DNA from: Desulfonatronovibrio sp.
Lineage (GTDB): Bacteria; Desulfobacterota; Desulfovibrionia; Desulfovibrionales; Desulfonatronovibrionaceae
Assembly: GCA_003566455.1 (NCBI GenBank)
Contig: PXDF01000015.1
Coordinates: 1-64,000, forward strand
Length of the DNA stretch: 64,000 nt
Reading direction: 5' to 3'
In this document: piece by piece, positions 60,140-64,000 of the stretch
Layout of the letters: each line of letters starts with the position of its first letter
Position numbering within the stretch: position 1 is the first letter of the stretch
The notes under the pieces: model-generated
What the model was told of the DNA's origin: nothing
Database searches by the model: none
Seen by the model: the letters and a program-made list of their open reading frames with translations, nothing else
Position numbers and translations under genes: made by a program

Positions 60140-61387
60140 CTAAAAACACTGTTCTTCCAGGTCCAGGAGGTCAAAGTAGACTTCCCTGCGTCTGGCAAGG
60201 GTGAACTTAGTGCCGTCAACAATCACTTCAGCTCCCCTGGGTCTGGAATTGTACTGGGAAGACATGGTGAATCCGTAAGCCCCTGCAGAAAATACAGCCA
60301 GAAGCTCATTTTGGCCAACTTCTCTGATTTTTCTGTCCTGAGCCAGAAAATCGCCTGTTTCACAGATGGGGCCTACAATATCAGCCACGCAATCAGGGCC
60401 GTTCTTCTCATGAACACAGGCGATGCGGTGAAAAGAACCGTAAAGGGAAGGACGGACCAGATCATTCATGGCCGCGTCAACAATAATGAAATTTTTGGAA
60501 GGAGTTTTTTTTGTATATAATACTCTGGTAACAAGGATTCCGGAGTTTCCAGCTATCACTCTGCCCGGTTCCAGGATCAGGGTCAGGTCAGTCCCCTTAA
60601 GTTTTTCCTTGATGGCCTGCCCGAACTCAACAGGATGCGGAGGCTGCTCCTCATCATAAGTTATGCCGAGACCTCCACCCAGGTCCAGGTACCTGATGTC
60701 AATACCCAGGTCTGTAAGTTTGGATTGAAATTTCATTATCCGGTCTAAAGCCTCAATAAAAGGGTCAATGCTGGTCAGCTGGGAGCCTATGTGGCAGTCA
60801 ATGCCCACCGGTTCTATATTGGATAATTGTTTTGCCAGCATATAAGAGTCCATCGCCTGTTCGAGATCAAGGCCGAATTTGTTTTTTTTGAGGCCGGTGG
60901 AAATATATGGATGAGTTTTGGGATCTACGTCAGGATTGATGCGCAGGCTGATTCTGGCAGTTGAGTCCATTTCTGCCGCCACCTGGTTGATTTTTTCAAG
61001 TTCCTGCCTTGATTCAACGTTAAACATAAGGATGTCCGATAAAATGGCTTCCCGGATTTCATGATCTTTTTTCCCAACGCCGGAGTATACAATTTTCTGG
61101 GGATCAACTCCAGCTTTGAGAACCCGGAACAGTTCACCCCCTGAGACGATGTCCATGCCGGATCCCATTTCCGACAGCATCTTCAGAACACAGAGATTGG
61201 AATTGGCCTTTACCGAATAGCAGGTCAGGTGATCAATTCCGGCAAAGGCTGAGTCAAAGGCCTCAAAATGGCGCCTGAAAGTTCTGGCTGAGTAAATATA
61301 AACAGGGGTATCGAACTCCTTGACCAATTCTTCCACGCTTATGTCTTCAGCGAATAATTGTCCGTTTTTGTACTCGAAATAATGCAT
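60140..61387 (-). CDS. lysA: Diaminopimelate decarboxylase
   Basis: YSVKANSNLCVLKMLSEMGSGMDIVSGGELFRVLKAG, GIDCHIGSQL, LDLGGGLGI, EPGRVIAGNSGILVTRV, GPICETGDFLAQDR. Confidence 0.95.
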   Translation of the reverse strand: MHYFEYKNGQLFAEDISVEELVKEFDTPVYIYSARTFRRHFEAFDSAFAGIDHLTCYSVKANSNLCVLKMLSEMGSGMDIVSGGELFRVLKAGVDPQKIVYSGVGKKDHEIREAILSDILMFNVESRQELEKINQVAAEMDSTARISLRINPDVDPKTHPYISTGLKKNKFGLDLEQAMDSYMLAKQLSNIEPVGIDCHIGSQLTSIDPFIEALDRIMKFQSKLTDLGIDIRYLDLGGGLGITYDEEQPPHPVEFGQAIKEKLKGTDLTLILEPGRVIAGNSGILVTRVLYTKKTPSKNFIIVDAAMNDLVRPSLYGSFHRIACVHEKNGPDCVADIVGPICETGDFLAQDRKIREVGQNELLAVFSAGAYGFTMSSQYNSRPRGAEVIVDGTKFTLARRREVYFDLLDLEEQCF

Positions 61388-61428
61388 ATCTGCTCCAAGG
61401 TTAAGTTTAAGCAGGCCTTACGCCTTGA

Positions 61429-61851
61429 TTATTTTGAAATAATCACCACACTGGATGTCACATCGCGAATTACTGAATAAACGTTGCCGGCCCTGATTCT
61501 TGCCCGGTAGTACTTATCCGGGTTGAGTCCGCATTGCACTATGGTCAGCCGGCTTTCCCGAAGAGTAACTTCCGGAGAACCTGGTTCCATAAATATTGAT
61601 ATTGAAACAATGAACGGGCAGGTTGGGCAAGGTTTTTCAGAAACCTCCAGCTCCAGAATAATTCTGTCCAGATTGCGGTAGTTCCCGGAAATATCAGCAT
61701 GTATTTGCAGACAGTCATCCAGCATTTGCTGATGGCTGATGGATATGCTGAATTTTTCCCGGGAAGCGTCCGGCTCGGGCCACACTTTTTTACCGCAGCC
61801 GGCAATACCAGAAATCAGTATGAGAATAAGCAGCAGTTTTAAATGATTCAT
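61429..61851 (-). CDS. Small predicted lipoprotein
   Basis: MNHLKLLLILILISGIAGCGKK lipobox; ATGA overlap with mutS upstream. Confidence 0.75.
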   Translation of the reverse strand: MNHLKLLLILILISGIAGCGKKVWPEPDASREKFSISISHQQMLDDCLQIHADISGNYRNLDRIILELEVSEKPCPTCPFIVSISIFMEPGSPEVTLRESRLTIVQCGLNPDKYYRARIRAGNVYSVIRDVTSSVVIISK

Positions 61852-64000
61852 TCACGCTCCAGTTCAGCCTTCCATCGGTGAAGGGTGTTCAAGGCCTGTA
61901 TGGGAGTTATCGAATCCAGATTGATGGATGAAAGTTTATCAGACAAGCTGTTATTCTTCTTAGCATCATATCTTTGATTGTCCTGTTTCACACTGGTTTC
62001 AGAGAGTAAAGATCTTCTCTTTTCCACGAGTATTGACTTTTTATCGCGCAGTCTTTCCAGGTCCATGAGAATTTCTCCGGCTCTTTTGACCACCTTTTGC
62101 GGGACTCCTGCCAGCCTGGCCACTTCAATGCCGTAACTTTTATCAGCAGGCCCTGGAACAAGACGCCTTAAAAAAACAATATCACCTTTCCATTCTTTGA
62201 CCGCTATATTAAAGTTTTTAAGACAGCTGATTTTCTGCTCCAGGGATGTCAATTCGTGGTAATGGGTAGCAAAAATTGTCCTTATGCCGTCGTATTTACC
62301 TGTTAATTCTTCCACTACAGCCCAGGCAAGAGCCAGCCCGTCAAAAGTACTGGTTCCGCGTCCTATTTCATCAAGGATAATGAGACTTTTTCTGGTGGCC
62401 TGTCGCAGGATGCGCGCGGTTTCAGTCATTTCCACCATGAAAGTGCTCTGCCCCTGGGCCAGGTTGTCTGAAGCTCCAACCCTGGAAAAAATTCGGTCAC
62501 AGATTCCAATAACAGCTTTTACAGCTGGAACAAAGGATCCCATCTGAGCCAGGATGCAGATTATGGCCGTCTGCCTTAGAACTGTTGATTTACCGGCCAT
62601 ATTGGGGCCTGTTATAAGGAGCATCCTGGAATTATCACCGATTTCCAGATCGTTGGGCACATAGCTGGACCTTCCCTGAATGGCCTCAATGGATGGATGT
62701 CTTCCCTGCTTTATCTTTATGGGCAGGTCTCTGGAAAGTTCAGGTTTTATCCATTGGAATTGTCTTGCAGTCTCGGCCAGGCCCTGCCAGAAATCAAGCC
62801 TTGCCAGAACCGCGGACATGGCTTTGAGTCTTTGATTATACCCGGCAACAAGATGACGGACCTTCATAAAAAGGTCGTATTCCCGGGCCTTTCTTTTTTC
62901 CGAGGCAGTGAGCAGGCTTTCTTCAAGCTCTTTTAATCGGGATGTAACGTATCTTTCGCTGGAAACCAGAGTCTGACGACGTTCAAAATGATCAGGAACC
63001 TGAACGCCGGCTGCTTTTGACAATTCAAAATAATATCCAAAAACCCGGTTGTAACCGATTTTGAGTTTGGGAAGGCTGTTATCAGTCCTCTCTTTTTCAA
63101 GGAGTTGTTTCAGCTTGTCCTGGCCATGGTCGGTGAGTTCTATTAGTTCATCGAGTTCCCGGTCATAACCGGACTTGAATATTCCGCCTTCAGTGATGAG
63201 GTGGGGAGGGTTTTCTTTAATGGCTTCCCCCAGGGCAAAGCACAGTTCTTCAAGGTCATCCCATTCACGCATTAAACATTCAAGCATAAAAGGGTGGCTG
63301 TCTTCGTTTTCCAGAAGGATCCTGATTCTTGGCAGGATCTGGAGAGATTTGCCCAAAGAGGCAAAGTCTTTGGGGCCGCAACGGTTAAGGGCGATTCTTG
63401 TTGATAGACGCTCAAGATCATAGGCCTTTTTCAGCTCTGCGCGCAGTTTGCTTCTGGTTTCGTCTTTAATCAGAAAAAAATGTGTCATTTCCTGGTGTTC
63501 CAGGATGGTTGTCAAATCTTTCCAGGGCTGCTGCAGGCGTTTTTCCTGGTATCTGCCTCCCATGGGGCTGATTGTCTGATCCAGGGCGTGAATCAGGGTT
63601 CCTGGACCCTTTTGTCCTCCAAGGGTTCTGAATATTTCCAGGTTTCTGATGGTGACCTCGTCAAGCTGAAGAAAGTCAGTCGAGATTAACGGTTTAAAAG
63701 GTGACATATGTCCAAGGTCACCTTTGTGAGTCTGGATCAGATACATAAGTACAGCTCCGCAGACCCGGATCAGTTCGGGTTTGTCTGCCAGGTCAAGAAC
63801 TTCCAGGGACGAAACTTTCTGATCCTTTAAAATGAGTTCAGAGCTTGAGCGTTGATCAAAATATGAGGCCTGGGGAACAAAATTGAATTTTGTTTTCATA
63901 ACCGCATGCTTGGAAGGAATCGAAAAATTTTCCGGGGCCAGTATTTCAGAAGGGTTGAGTTTATAGAGCCATTGCCAGATGTCATCCAGGGTTTTTAGCT
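61848..64000 (-). CDS. mutS: DNA mismatch repair protein MutS (5' end beyond window edge)
   Basis: MLLITGPNMAGKSTVLRQTAIICILAQMGSFVPA Walker A, LDEIGRGTSTFDGLALAWAVVEEL, FATHYHELTSL; frame open to 64000. Confidence 0.96.
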   Translation of the reverse strand, partial: LKTLDDIWQWLYKLNPSEILAPENFSIPSKHAVMKTKFNFVPQASYFDQRSSSELILKDQKVSSLEVLDLADKPELIRVCGAVLMYLIQTHKGDLGHMSPFKPLISTDFLQLDEVTIRNLEIFRTLGGQKGPGTLIHALDQTISPMGGRYQEKRLQQPWKDLTTILEHQEMTHFFLIKDETRSKLRAELKKAYDLERLSTRIALNRCGPKDFASLGKSLQILPRIRILLENEDSHPFMLECLMREWDDLEELCFALGEAIKENPPHLITEGGIFKSGYDRELDELIELTDHGQDKLKQLLEKERTDNSLPKLKIGYNRVFGYYFELSKAAGVQVPDHFERRQTLVSSERYVTSRLKELEESLLTASEKRKAREYDLFMKVRHLVAGYNQRLKAMSAVLARLDFWQGLAETARQFQWIKPELSRDLPIKIKQGRHPSIEAIQGRSSYVPNDLEIGDNSRMLLITGPNMAGKSTVLRQTAIICILAQMGSFVPAVKAVIGICDRIFSRVGASDNLAQGQSTFMVEMTETARILRQATRKSLIILDEIGRGTSTFDGLALAWAVVEELTGKYDGIRTIFATHYHELTSLEQKISCLKNFNIAVKEWKGDIVFLRRLVPGPADKSYGIEVARLAGVPQKVVKRAGEILMDLERLRDKKSILVEKRRSLLSETSVKQDNQRYDAKKNNSLSDKLSSINLDSITPIQALNTLHRWKAELERE

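Overview
This 64 kb window is a gene-dense, mostly housekeeping and energy-metabolism chromosomal segment. The gene content and order (IorAB, HypAB with malic enzyme, fused GlcD/GlcF-type lactate dehydrogenase, NapH-like polyferredoxin, SelA/SelB, Mrp ATPase, fused SucCD) suggest a sulfate-reducing, Desulfovibrionales-like bacterium; that assignment is an inference. I support about 47 protein-coding genes. I found no rRNA, tRNA, CRISPR array, transposase or prophage genes. No clearly new multi-gene defence or mobile system is visible. The best second-look items are: (1) a TtuA-type tRNA thiolase preceded by a tiny ThiS/MoaD-like sulfur carrier ending in -RG instead of -GG, where the RG codons double as the Shine-Dalgarno of the next gene; (2) convergent leuB/ttuA genes separated by 3 nt, whose two stop codons form the arms of one perfect hairpin; (3) a protein-like 48-codon in-frame extension after the stop of a UspA gene; (4) a fused beta-alpha succinyl-CoA synthetase; (5) a DUF362 plus NapH/NapG-like polyferredoxin pair; (6) a dispersed palindromic repeat (CTGTCATTGC...GCAATGACAG) with two complete copies and one half copy, plus a separate long inverted-repeat element; (7) a perfect inverted repeat upstream of an Rrf2 regulator that is divergent from a fused lactate-dehydrogenase-like gene. 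All product names come from reading motifs in the translations; no database searches were run.
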